Assembly: GCA_002690915.1 (NCBI GenBank)
Contig: NZGF01000048.1
Span: 1 to 32,478 of the forward strand
From: Crocinitomicaceae bacterium
Lineage (GTDB): Bacteria > Bacteroidota > Bacteroidia > Flavobacteriales_D > Sanyastnellaceae
DNA length: 32,478 bases
Direction of reading: 5' to 3'
In this document: positions 1 through 8,300 of the stretch, in pieces
How the letters are laid out: every line of letters begins with the position of its first letter
How positions within the stretch are numbered: the first letter of the stretch is position 1
Translations under genes and position numbers: made by a program
Notes under the pieces: generated by a model
The model's database searches: none
Told to the model about the DNA's origin: nothing
The model's input: only the letters and a program-made list of their open reading frames with translations

Positions 1-34
1 AGCATCGGAAAACGTTCCGGTGCTTTGTTCTTTT
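1..34 (+). terminator. Intrinsic terminator of a gene left of the window
   Basis: A 10-bp stem (positions 1-10 with 15-24, one G.T pair) closes a 4-nt AACG loop and is followed by a T-rich run at 24-34. It is read on the plus strand and so ends a transcript that enters from the left edge. The gene it serves is outside the window. Confidence 0.6.
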
Positions 35-144
35 AACATGATATTCAATAAGTTACCATTTTTCACCTTAAAAAACATCTTTCGAACTGAAACAAACCGG
101 GGTTGTAATCCGTAGGAAAACCACGATTCTTACACACCGTTATC

Positions 145-330
145 ATGTCCATCACTGGTATCCCTATAATGCACTTACCGAACGCTCTCGAGCAATACAA
201 AACGCTCATTCGCCACGTGCATGCGGAGCCCATGATGATCCGAAGAGCGATGCGAATCGCATTTCGGAATTTGAATCCGAAGGAATCCATCGAGCTTCGG
301 GATTGGCTCGAAAACCGTTATCAACTTTGA
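145..330 (+). CDS. Small hypothetical protein (61 aa)
   Basis: This short open frame encodes a basic, helix-prone 61-residue protein ending in ESIELRDWLENRYQL. I recognise no family. It has no signal peptide or membrane segment, so it is probably cytoplasmic. The argument for a real gene is positional: its TGA lies only about 10 nt before a strong intrinsic terminator, and it sits alone between two terminators. A second Met at residue 9 (position 169) is an alternative start. The sequence is rich in Arg and Met (MMIRRAMRIAFRNL), which could suit nucleic-acid or protein contacts, but that is inference. No promoter with a convincing -33/-7 pair was seen upstream. Confidence 0.5.
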   Translation: MSITGIPIMHLPNALEQYKTLIRHVHAEPMMIRRAMRIAFRNLNPKESIELRDWLENRYQL

Positions 331-339
331 CCCCATCAC

Positions 340-369
340 AAAAAGGCACCCATTATCGGTGCTTTTTTT
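340..369 (+). terminator. Bidirectional terminator between convergent genes
   Basis: An A-rich arm ending GGCACC pairs with GGTGCTTTTTTT across a 7-nt loop, giving about 10 bp with one G.T pair. The flanking A and T runs let it work in both directions. It ends the small rightward gene and the leftward RluA-like gene; the TAA stop of the latter (353-355) lies in the loop, so the last codons of that gene form one arm of its own terminator. Confidence 0.7.
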
Positions 370-1366
370 CATTGCTATACTCGGATCGCTGAGGTCGATC
401 GGTCCTGCTCGATGACTGCATTTTCTCCGAACGATGGCCTGATCGGCCCGCACCGTGAGCTTCTTTACGCTTCCAATTGGGTTCTGCCTTTGGGCCCTTT
501 CCCCCTTTCATGAGATTCAAGAACGGCTGTGGCACCCGAGACTTAACCTTGATGACTTCACCTTCTGGGCCAACCAAATCAACACCGAACAGGTGCAAGC
601 CACTGCGACCCAGCGGGTCAGGCATTTCTTTTCCTTTTCCAATCAGCAAACACTGCTGGCGGCGCAGTCCACTCATCAGCAATGGCACATGCTCAAAACC
701 TGCTTCTATTTTCAGTAAGGTATGCGCGGGTGTCGCGCGCATTGTACGGTAGGCGAATTCGTGCTTGGTTCGCTTTTTTTTTCCTTCTTCTTGATTAAAG
801 CAGAATAGCACATCGTCTGCAGGCAAGTGCCCCTCTACCAAGACATACATACGCCGCTGAAAATGTTGCCACTCGTCTTGGAGGTGCTTTCTCCAAACGA
901 GGTTTTTGGCGATGATGCTTATGCCGGAAGACTCTTTCTCAATGCGGTTGACGAATTGGATGCACTCGCATTTAGGGCGGGAAATGGACATCCACGACTT
1001 CATGGCTGTGAACGACGTCTTCACCTGCGGTTTTGGGGAGGCAAACACCATCCCGGCAGGCTTGATGTAAGCAAGGACGTTATCATCCTCATAAACAACC
1101 TCGTAAGGCGCTTTTGCGGACTTCGAGCTGTCGGAACCGCTTCCTCCAAGATCGAAGTCTTTAACGCTTTTGCGTGCAGCAAGTGATTGCCAGGTAACCG
1201 TTTGGCCGGCTTTCAATTCAGCAGAGGGAATCTTGAGCACTTGACCATCAACGGTAACAGCCCCAGCCTTAATAGCGGTCCGAGCGCGGGTACGCGTAGC
1301 GTAGTGCCCGGATTCCAACAAAAAATCCAGCAACGGCCCATCCACCTTGACTTGCTTGCTTTCCAT
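353..1366 (-). CDS. RluA-family pseudouridine synthase homologue, probable pseudoenzyme
   Basis: The order of parts is an N-terminal S4-like RNA-binding segment (about residues 1-60), a Gly/Ser/Lys linker (70-86), an RluA-type catalytic fold (about 88-285), and a basic tail (287-337) rich in Lys/Arg. RluA enzymes isomerise uridine to pseudouridine in rRNA or tRNA with an invariant Asp in the motif HRLDxxTSG. Here the aligned segment reads NRIEKESSG (140-148), so the catalytic Asp is Glu143 and the preceding His is Asn140. The later HQIRxH motif is also lost, replaced by an EHVPLLMSGLRR segment. The SGLHLFG...VPQPF segment near 255-282 keeps the C-terminal family pattern. The frame is intact, so this looks like a maintained RNA-binding paralogue, not a decaying gene. 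It lies 54 nt downstream of yebC and may be cotranscribed. Family assignment is fairly sure; loss of catalysis is inference. Confidence 0.8.
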   Translation of the reverse strand: MESKQVKVDGPLLDFLLESGHYATRTRARTAIKAGAVTVDGQVLKIPSAELKAGQTVTWQSLAARKSVKDFDLGGSGSDSSKSAKAPYEVVYEDDNVLAYIKPAGMVFASPKPQVKTSFTAMKSWMSISRPKCECIQFVNRIEKESSGISIIAKNLVWRKHLQDEWQHFQRRMYVLVEGHLPADDVLFCFNQEEGKKKRTKHEFAYRTMRATPAHTLLKIEAGFEHVPLLMSGLRRQQCLLIGKGKEMPDPLGRSGLHLFGVDLVGPEGEVIKVKSRVPQPFLNLMKGGKGPKAEPNWKRKEAHGAGRSGHRSEKMQSSSRTDRPQRSEYSNEKKHR

Positions 1367-1420
1367 GGCGCGAAGGTACTGACTCCAGCGCCTTGGTCGA
1401 CCGGAGCAATGGACGTTGAA

Positions 1421-2152
1421 TTAGCCTTCCACTTCGGTCGAAGAGCTCATGGTGTGGAAGACGTTCTGAACGTCATCGTCTTCTTCCAAGCGTTCGATCA
1501 ATTTTTCGACTTCAGCCGTGGCCTCGGGGTCCAATTCCTTGGTCGTATTTGGCACGCGCTCCAAGCCCGATTCTAGAATTTCCATTCCGTCCGCTTCCAA
1601 CTTTGACTGCAACTGTCCGAATGACTCAAAGGTGCCCGTAATGACCAAGGCGTCTTCGTCCGCGGTCACTTCCTCGGCGCCGTAGTCGATCAACTCCAAT
1701 TCCACATCTTCCGCTTCGACTCCTTCCGCTTTGATTTTGAAAAAGCACACGTGGTCAAACATGAATTCGACTGAGCCGGATGTGCTCAGGTTGCCGTTGC
1801 ACTTGTTGAAGTGGCTGCGCACATTGGCCACGGTGCGGTTGTTATTATCTGTAGCCGTTTCCACGAATACTGCAATCCCATGCTGAGCGTACCCTTCGAA
1901 ATTGACCTCTTTGAAGTCAGATGTATCCTTGTCGGTCGCCTTTTTGATGGCGCGCTCGACATTGTCCTTGGGCATATTCGCAGCGCGGCAGTTCTGCAAA
2001 ACCGCACGGAGGCGAGGATTCATGTCTGGATCAGAACCATTTCCTTCACGGATGGCAATGATGATGTCCTTGTTCAGCCGGGCAAACGTCTTGGACATCG
2101 CTGCCCATCGCTTGAACTTTCGTGCTTTCCGGAATTCAAATGCTCTTCCCAT
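1421..2152 (-). CDS. yebC: YebC/PmpR/TACO1-family protein
   Basis: The protein has 243 residues, the usual length of the YebC family (about 235-250). The N-terminus begins MGRAFEFRKARKFKRW, a variant of the family's MAGHSKWxxIKxRK signature, followed by KTFARLNKDIIIAIREG and the NCRAANMPKDNVERAIKKA segment that is diagnostic of the family. The C-terminal part is acidic. YebC proteins are cytoplasmic; members have been described as DNA-binding transcription regulators and, for TACO1/YebC-type proteins, as factors that help ribosomes through difficult sequences such as polyproline. Which role applies cannot be read from this sequence. It is the promoter-proximal gene of a likely two-gene unit with the RluA-like gene. 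Confidence 0.93.
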   Translation of the reverse strand: MGRAFEFRKARKFKRWAAMSKTFARLNKDIIIAIREGNGSDPDMNPRLRAVLQNCRAANMPKDNVERAIKKATDKDTSDFKEVNFEGYAQHGIAVFVETATDNNNRTVANVRSHFNKCNGNLSTSGSVEFMFDHVCFFKIKAEGVEAEDVELELIDYGAEEVTADEDALVITGTFESFGQLQSKLEADGMEILESGLERVPNTTKELDPEATAEVEKLIERLEEDDDVQNVFHTMSSSTEVEG

Positions 2153-2168
2153 GGTTGAATACTTTCCG

Positions 2169-2198
2169 CAAATATCGTATCTTCATGTTAGTTGACAA
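2169..2198 (-). promoter_or_regulatory. Putative sigma-A promoter of yebC
   Basis: On the minus strand there is a TTG (2196-2198), a 19-nt spacer, and GATATTTG (2169-2176), a 7/8 match to the Bacteroidota -7 element TAnnTTTG. The start codon follows 16 nt later, so the leader would be very short. The divergent rightward gene has only a weaker candidate, CATCTTTG at 2203-2210. Confidence 0.4.
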
Positions 2199-2241
2199 TT
2201 CACATCTTTGCTTGACCAAAATTCAACATAGTTCCAAAGCA

Positions 2242-2595
2242 ATGCGATGCCTTTTATTTGCCCTGTTCTTTGCCCCTTTGGTTTCATGCCGATATGATGT
2301 TGAGGGGACGCTTTACGGTTCGAATTGTCCAGATGCCATCGAGTCCTACGAGGGCGATGTTCGGCTGTTGCTCGAGGCGCATTGCACAACTTGCCACGGC
2401 GGAGCTTCTCCGGAAAGTGGCCTCGACTTGACCAACTATGCCTCCGCACGTCAGGCCACCTTGGAGGGGTCACTGCTGAACGTATTGGTCTTGCCCGAAT
2501 CCAATTCGCTCTCCATGCCTCCTAATGGTGCATTGGACTCGTGTAAAATTGCTCTTCTGCAGAACTGGGCGGCATTGGGCGCCCCTGAATTCTAA
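2242..2595 (+). CDS. Small c-type cytochrome lipoprotein
   Basis: I place the start at the ATG at 2242 because it gives a compact lipoprotein signal (MRCLLFALFFAPLVSC, lipid-attachment Cys16); the frame stays open upstream but encodes nothing sensible. The 117-residue product has one covalent-heme motif, CTTCH (C48, C51, H52), and the segment SMPPNG (Met92), typical for the distal Met ligand of this cytochrome class. It should be a membrane-tethered periplasmic or surface electron carrier. The gene starts a rightward cluster and is followed after 3 nt by a YceI-like gene and then a DUF5777 barrel. I recall the same cytochrome/YceI/DUF5777 grouping in other Bacteroidota; its function is not established. 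Confidence 0.8.
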   Translation: MRCLLFALFFAPLVSCRYDVEGTLYGSNCPDAIESYEGDVRLLLEAHCTTCHGGASPESGLDLTNYASARQATLEGSLLNVLVLPESNSLSMPPNGALDSCKIALLQNWAALGAPEF

Positions 2596-2598
2596 GCC

Positions 2599-3144
2599 AT
2601 GTATAAGTTCATCCTTCCATTTGTTGCCCTCGCATGCATCATGCCATTCACTTCAACAGCTCAGCAGTACATGACGCGAGAAGGCCAAGTGCAGTTTTTC
2701 TCGACCACGCCTATTGAAAATATCGAAGCTGAAAACCAACAGATGACAGCGCTTCTGCAGGCGGATGGTCGCTTTGCATTTCGTGTTCCGGTGTTGGGAT
2801 TTCGATTTGAGAAGGCGTTGATGGAAGAGCACTTTAACGAAAACTACCTCGAGTCGCACACCTACCCCAACGGTTCGTTCGAAGGCAGTATTGTTGGTTT
2901 CGATGCAACCCTCCAAGACGGAGAGGCGCATGACGTGGTGGCCAAAGGCACACTCACCATTCACGGGGTCGTTCAGGAACGTGAAATCCCAGCGAAGATC
3001 CAGTGGAATGGAACAGGATGGGACATTGAATCGATTTTTAGCATTGCTCCTGCAGACCATGATATCGACATACCGAAGGTAGTTCGCAGGAAAATCGCAC
3101 CTTCAATTGAGGTCACGGTTCGGGCCAATTTACTCCCTCGCTGA
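2599..3144 (+). CDS. YceI-like lipocalin-fold periplasmic protein
   Basis: A Sec signal peptide (about residues 1-21, MYKFILPFVALACIMPFTSTA) precedes a single YceI-type domain. Family features visible are the early PIENIEAENQQ segment, a central SFEGSIVGFD strand pair, and the conserved pattern AKGTLTIHGVVQEREIPA near the middle. YceI proteins form a beta-barrel pocket that binds polyisoprenoids such as quinone side chains. A quinone or isoprenoid role would fit the flanking cytochrome and the quinone-reductase-like flavoprotein further on, but this is inference. The stop overlaps the next start by one base (TGATG), indicating translational coupling to the DUF5777 barrel gene. Confidence 0.85.
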   Translation: MYKFILPFVALACIMPFTSTAQQYMTREGQVQFFSTTPIENIEAENQQMTALLQADGRFAFRVPVLGFRFEKALMEEHFNENYLESHTYPNGSFEGSIVGFDATLQDGEAHDVVAKGTLTIHGVVQEREIPAKIQWNGTGWDIESIFSIAPADHDIDIPKVVRRKIAPSIEVTVRANLLPR

Positions 3145-4016
3145 TGCGTGCTTTTAACATAATCCTCCTCGGCGGCATGCTGCTCACGGGCTCACTTCAT
3201 AAATCCGTCCGCGCCCAAAGTTTATTGGACGGCATTGAAGACGCTCCCCAAGTTACCTCACTTCTATCCGCTACGTTTAAAGACACGCGCATCATCAACG
3301 CCCAGAGTAATGAGACGCCCGGAAAGAACGTATTGCATTTTGTTATTGCTCACCGATTCGGCCAGATCAACGAAGGGGCCTATGCCCTTTGGGGGTTGGA
3401 CAATGCAAGCATGCGAATGGCATTTGAGTACGGTGTAACGGACCGATTGGCCGCAGGAGTCGCCCGCAGCACCTTCCAAAAGACATTTGAGGTTAACGTC
3501 AAATGGCAGGCTTTTCGTCAGAATTCTGATAACAGCATGCCAGTCAGCGTGACCCTCTACTCCGTGGCCATGGCCAATGGGTTGCGGTGGGATGACTCCA
3601 CAAGAGAAAATTATTTTTCATCCCGATTGAGCTATGTCCACCAAGCAGTGGTCGCGAAGAAATGGAGCTCGAAACTAAGCATCGCTCTTATCCCTTCCTT
3701 TATTCACCGCAATCTGGTCGAAACCCTCACCGATGAGCACGATCAGTGGACCTTGGGTGCAGGTGGCCGGTACAAGGTGACGTCCCGGGCAAGCATCAAC
3801 GCAGAATACCATTACGCTGTCGCGGGATTGCCTACTGACCATGTAAACAGTTTGTCACTTGGCATGGATATTGAGACAGGTGGTCATGTGTTTCAGCTGC
3901 ACGTCACGAACTCACAAGGCATGTTTGAACGGGCATTCCTTACAGAAACCGGTGGACGGTGGAGGGAAGGCGCACTTTATTTCGGCTTTAATCTGAGCCG
4001 AGTTTTTGATCTTTAA
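3144..4016 (+). CDS. DUF5777-family outer-membrane beta-barrel protein
   Basis: The 290-residue product has a signal peptide (cleavage near VRA/Q, residue 24) and then alternating amphipathic strands. Signature stretches are SATFKDTRIINAQSNETPG, VLHFVIAHRFGQINEG, LWGLDNASMRMAFEYGVTDRL and GVARS, all matching the DUF5777 pattern as I know it. It ends in a hydrophobic Phe-containing strand (YFGFNLSRVFDL), as expected for a barrel inserted in the outer membrane. The start overlaps the stop of the YceI-like gene by one base. The biochemical role is unknown. Together with the cytochrome lipoprotein and YceI-like protein it could form an envelope redox or lipid-handling assembly. Confidence 0.8.
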   Translation: MRAFNIILLGGMLLTGSLHKSVRAQSLLDGIEDAPQVTSLLSATFKDTRIINAQSNETPGKNVLHFVIAHRFGQINEGAYALWGLDNASMRMAFEYGVTDRLAAGVARSTFQKTFEVNVKWQAFRQNSDNSMPVSVTLYSVAMANGLRWDDSTRENYFSSRLSYVHQAVVAKKWSSKLSIALIPSFIHRNLVETLTDEHDQWTLGAGGRYKVTSRASINAEYHYAVAGLPTDHVNSLSLGMDIETGGHVFQLHVTNSQGMFERAFLTETGGRWREGALYFGFNLSRVFDL

Positions 4017-4027
4017 GAACAGACAAG

Positions 4028-4807
4028 ATGAATGTATTTCTCTCAACCCTTTTGGTGACATCAGCACTGCTCGTTTCAGAACAGGCAAGCGCTACAGCAT
4101 GCACTGCGGATTCCACGAAAACCACAGGAGAAAAAAAAGTGGAGACCAAGGGCAATTGGAATGGCCTCTCCTTCAACGCCCTGTCAATGGCTCAGTTTCA
4201 AGGCAACCTAGAAGACTACACCGCTACATGGGGAGGCCGAGATGATTTAGGACTGATAACGGATGATGCTTTTGATTCATTCCGAATCTCCATCAACCCC
4301 TTTGAACGCCGTCAAAAGCTGCTGGGCGAATTTTTCGGAATTACTACAGGCATTGGCTTTGATTGGATCCGCTTAGGAGTGTCTCCAGACCGGGTGTTGG
4401 GGTATGACGAAAGCAGCGATACTGTCGTGGCAGATGACCTACAACTCCTATCCTCCGAAGTCTCAGTCAACCGCATCAATGCAGTATATCTGCGGGTACC
4501 GGTACTTGCCTCCGTACATCTATTTCGCCAAGGAGGCAAAGGATTGCATGCAGAAGCAGGACTGGTAGCTGGTTATTTGCTTTACGGCAAATACAACCGA
4601 GAGCACAAAATGGGTGGCTCCAGCACGGTCACGGAAGAAGACTTCCCAGTCTCTCCGATTCAACTGAGTGCGCGCATCGGCGTGGGATTCGGAAAGGTGA
4701 GTTTGTTGGGCGAAGCTGGGTTGTTACCATTTTTCGACGAGAACCCCTCAGATTCGCCAAGTATGCACAGTTTCTCAGTGGGCATACACTTCGCATTGGC
4801 TGATTAA
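4028..4807 (+). CDS. Outer-membrane beta-barrel protein (PorT-like, small)
   Basis: A signal peptide ending near residues 21-23 (SEQASA/TA) leads into a 259-residue protein made of amphipathic strands, with features of the small outer-membrane barrel families common in Bacteroidota: SINPFERRQKLLGEFFGITTGIG, a repeated YLRVPVLASVHLF strand and the late HAEAGLVAGYLL/ARIGVGFGKVSLLGEAGL strands. The YLRVP signature is common in PorT-like barrels that bind partners at the cell surface. The gene begins 11 nt after the DUF5777 gene in the same direction and is probably in the same transcript. No specific function can be assigned. Confidence 0.7.
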   Translation: MNVFLSTLLVTSALLVSEQASATACTADSTKTTGEKKVETKGNWNGLSFNALSMAQFQGNLEDYTATWGGRDDLGLITDDAFDSFRISINPFERRQKLLGEFFGITTGIGFDWIRLGVSPDRVLGYDESSDTVVADDLQLLSSEVSVNRINAVYLRVPVLASVHLFRQGGKGLHAEAGLVAGYLLYGKYNREHKMGGSSTVTEEDFPVSPIQLSARIGVGFGKVSLLGEAGLLPFFDENPSDSPSMHSFSVGIHFALAD

Positions 4808-4827
4808 AATAGCGATTTGAACCAACC

Positions 4828-5397
4828 GTGCACAAGGGTTGTTCAGATGGGGTGTTACCCTCGTCTACCCTCTTTATTGCAGGCAACCCGGATGCCGACT
4901 CCTCTGCATTTATCCATGATCTACAGCCCATCATTCATGCGCTCGATATAGATTGGATGGCTCTCTCAGATGAGTCTTCAGGTGGTAATTTCAATGTCCC
5001 TGCGTTGCAAGAAAAATTGTCCCAGCCGACAAACATCGTACTGCACTTCCCTTTGTATTGGTACAGTCCGCCTGCGCTGGTAAAGCACTGGTTAGATTCC
5101 GTTTTAACCCCAGGGTGGGCTTTCCCAAGCACAACATCCAGGTTACGTGGAAAATCGCTTATACTCAGCATTACAACGGGCGCTCCACTGGACTCCTTTC
5201 AGCCGGATGGTGCCAACGGAGCCACATTAGAAGCGCTTCTGTTGCCCCTGAAACGGACAGCTCTTTACTGCGGAATGAAATGGGGAGGTGTCGTGGCGTC
5301 CCAATGGAATGGCTCCGATACCGGAAATGCAGCTTTGAGCACTACCACCAAACGCCACAGCGACGACCTCGTTGCTAGAATCACCGCACTAGGGTAA
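4828..5397 (+). CDS. NAD(P)H-dependent flavodoxin-fold oxidoreductase (NQO1/KefF type)
   Basis: This is a flavodoxin-like fold protein of the Flavodoxin_2 family. The first beta-strand reads STLFIAGNPDADS, and the FMN/FAD-binding signature FPLYWYSPPALVKHWLDSVL (about residues 72-91) is nearly canonical, followed by GWAF. Such enzymes reduce quinones by two electrons or act as cytoplasmic regulators of K+ efflux systems. The start is uncertain: GTG at 4828 is the longest; a second GTG at 4852 (just before strand 1) would still leave the fold complete. It is the last gene of the rightward cluster, and its 3' end overlaps the convergent T9SS gene by 17 nt. No signal peptide is seen, so it is cytoplasmic. 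Confidence 0.85.
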   Translation: MHKGCSDGVLPSSTLFIAGNPDADSSAFIHDLQPIIHALDIDWMALSDESSGGNFNVPALQEKLSQPTNIVLHFPLYWYSPPALVKHWLDSVLTPGWAFPSTTSRLRGKSLILSITTGAPLDSFQPDGANGATLEALLLPLKRTALYCGMKWGGVVASQWNGSDTGNAALSTTTKRHSDDLVARITALG

Positions 5398-8300
5398 ACG
5401 ATCCTGTAAGATCGCTTTTGCCCGGAATGGTCAGAACGTAATAGTACGTTCCTTCAGCAACACCTTCGGCCCGCCAGTTGTTACCGTAGTTGTTTTTTTG
5501 GTGAACTAAGTTGCCCCAACGGTCAAAAACGGTTAGCTGATTGCCCGGGAAACTTGTCAGGTATTTGAAGACCAAATAATCGTTTTGTTCGTCCCCATTG
5601 GGCGAAAACACGTTAACGATTTCCACATCGCACCCTATAACCTCCATGGCCACTGTTTGGGCATCGCCGCACAGTCCTTCAACTGTGTATGTAATCTCGA
5701 GAACGCCAACTCCGGCTTGCATTAAATCAATCGTTCCGATGTCAGACAGGCACCCGTCACAATTCGCCGTCCAAATCCCACCTGGCCAAGCCACGCCGGG
5801 TTGAAGCCCCTCCAATGCCAAGCACACCCAGTCAGGCAAATTCACCGTGGCATCAGCTTGAGGTACAACGATTACTTCGATTTCATCCATGTCCGCACAA
5901 ACGTCATCGATGGTATATGAAACGGTGTACGCACCAGCCCCAACCGTCGGGTCAAAAGAAGCTCCGACCAAGCAGTTGTCACAATCCGAACTCCACGCAC
6001 CGCCAGACTCCGCTGCTGTGAGCGGTTCAAGATCACCGCTTTCGCAAAGATCAGGCACCGCGTCAATGGTGGCGTCGACTTCCGAAGCGACTATAACTTC
6101 ACCTGTAAATGGGGCGCTGCATGGGTGATCGAATTCAAAATCAATACTTACAGCGCCGACTTGGTTGGCTGAGAACGCACCGGTATTCTCATTTGTGATG
6201 CAACCCGGACAATCGCTCGAGCTCCAATCGCCAGTCGCCCCTGTTGCATACGCATCGGGGATGTCATCATCCAACGTGAAGGAAAGGTTAGCCGTAGCAC
6301 CGATGCACAGCGGATTCATGGCGTTGAATGTACCTTCAAGGACAGGACGGATGTCTACCGTCCACGTAGCCGTATCAGCGCAAGCACCGTTTGAAATTTC
6401 GTATTCGATCGGCAACAGACCGACCGGCGTATTCGCTACCTCGAGCAATCCGGATTCCGAAAGGCATTCGGGACAATCTGCAGACCAAGTTCCGCCGTTG
6501 ACATCGACCACCAATTGAAAATCATCGGCCGTTTCACATAAGGAACTTGGCACGTTTGACGCCCCAATCGTCACGCTCTCATTTACCGCTACCTGAAATT
6601 CATCACCAACAGGACAATAGGAGTCCGGCGTAAAGGTCACAATCCACGTGTTTGGCTCTTCACCCAATGCACTGAAGACGCCCGACAAAGAGTCGATACA
6701 GCCAGCGCAATCCGACGACCAATAGCCTGGAACATTGGCCTCAAAAAACGCCGAGTCGTCTTCGCACAAAAGTGCCGGACCGGTTATGGAGCCTTCGAGC
6801 AATTCAGACACGCCAACCTCAACCACGGATTCGCCCGGACAAACGCCCAAGGTTGTGAACGTCACGGTATTCAGTCCCTCATTCGCCTGATCTGCAAAGA
6901 ATACACCTGTATTGGCAATGATGCAATCGCCGCAACTCGCAGACCATGTTCCAAATGGCGGCGTAGCATTGAAGTCGAACACTTCGTCGTCGCACAATGC
7001 TTCTGTTGAAGCTGTGAACAGAGGCGTTGGAGTGGTGCTGATAAAAATCTCTGTTTCCTCGATGTCGGCGAGGCACGTCCCTTCCAAGACATGGGATACA
7101 GGCAGCCATCCGCCACCTGCAATGGCTGGATCGATGGTCAACGTCGCCTCGTTAAAGCAACCGTCGCACCCCACTGTCCATTCGCCCGAACCTTCGTTTG
7201 GAGTGAGTGTGAATGGTTCCCCTCCGCTACAAATGGGCGACGGCCAATCAAAACCCGCATCCGCATCACTGACAGCCGTAATGTACAGCTCATCAGAAAC
7301 GACCTGGATGTAATCGTCAACTGTTGGCTCCGGACCATCGTAATCTTCTACGCAAAATGAGGCGGAGCCGTTGTCACCCGATTCCAAGGTATAAGCACCC
7401 AAAACTTCACCATCTGGACTGGTAATGGTCAGGTCTGCACTTCCCCACCCGTTGTTGGCTGAATCGAACATTTCCAAGGTGTAACAACCGTTGGGCAAAC
7501 ACACTGCATCAGTGAAGGGCGCGCCGCCTTCCAATAAGTTCGCTCCGTTCTCTGAGAGGATTACCCAATCAATTTGGTTGTTGGTAAAGGCCGAGCCCGT
7601 GGATGAAACACTAACTTCGAATGAAGTGCAAAACGCGTCCGGAGGCAGCTGTGCAAACCAACCGGTCAATAAAGTTGATTGTGTTGTGCAGTAATCCAGC
7701 GTATCTCCCATGCCCAAGTATTCATCGCCTTCATACCACAGGGTAGTACCTTCGACCACTTCACCGGAAGAAAAACGCCAGGCTTCATTGCTTGCGCTCC
7801 AGTTGCCCGTGTTGTAGCCATCAGGCGAAATGCCAATCGTACCAGGCTGATTCATAATACCCACTACCGCGCTGCCCCATCCGCATGTTGGGCGGTTACC
7901 TAAGTACACTTCGATGGCATTGGTCCCCTCATACAACACGACTTCAGCGCTGACTTGCTGACTCGTGCAACTAAATTGACAAATTGCGTTCCAAGTAACC
8001 ACGAATTCTCTGCACGGCGCTGTTCCATAAGTGTCGTAGCGGACATTGCCACAAGTGCTTGGATTCAAATCGCTGTAGATGCCCATAACACTGTTGTTGG
8101 GCATATTCTGATTGGGGTTGGTGCCGTTGGGATTGTAGCCTGCCGTTTCCCCAGTATCGAAGGAAAACCAACCGTTGCTCGAAATTCGGCACTCTGTGTA
8201 ATTGTTTCCGAAAAATTCGAACGTAAAGCCCAGTGGGATTATTGAGCTGTACACGTCATCACCCGTATTTATGGCTGCGTTTCCTTGGTTAAAGGGGTAC

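Noticed and set aside
827-1186. A 119-codon plus-strand frame opposite the RluA-like gene
   Set aside because: It lies wholly within the better-supported gene on the other strand and has no protein-family pattern.
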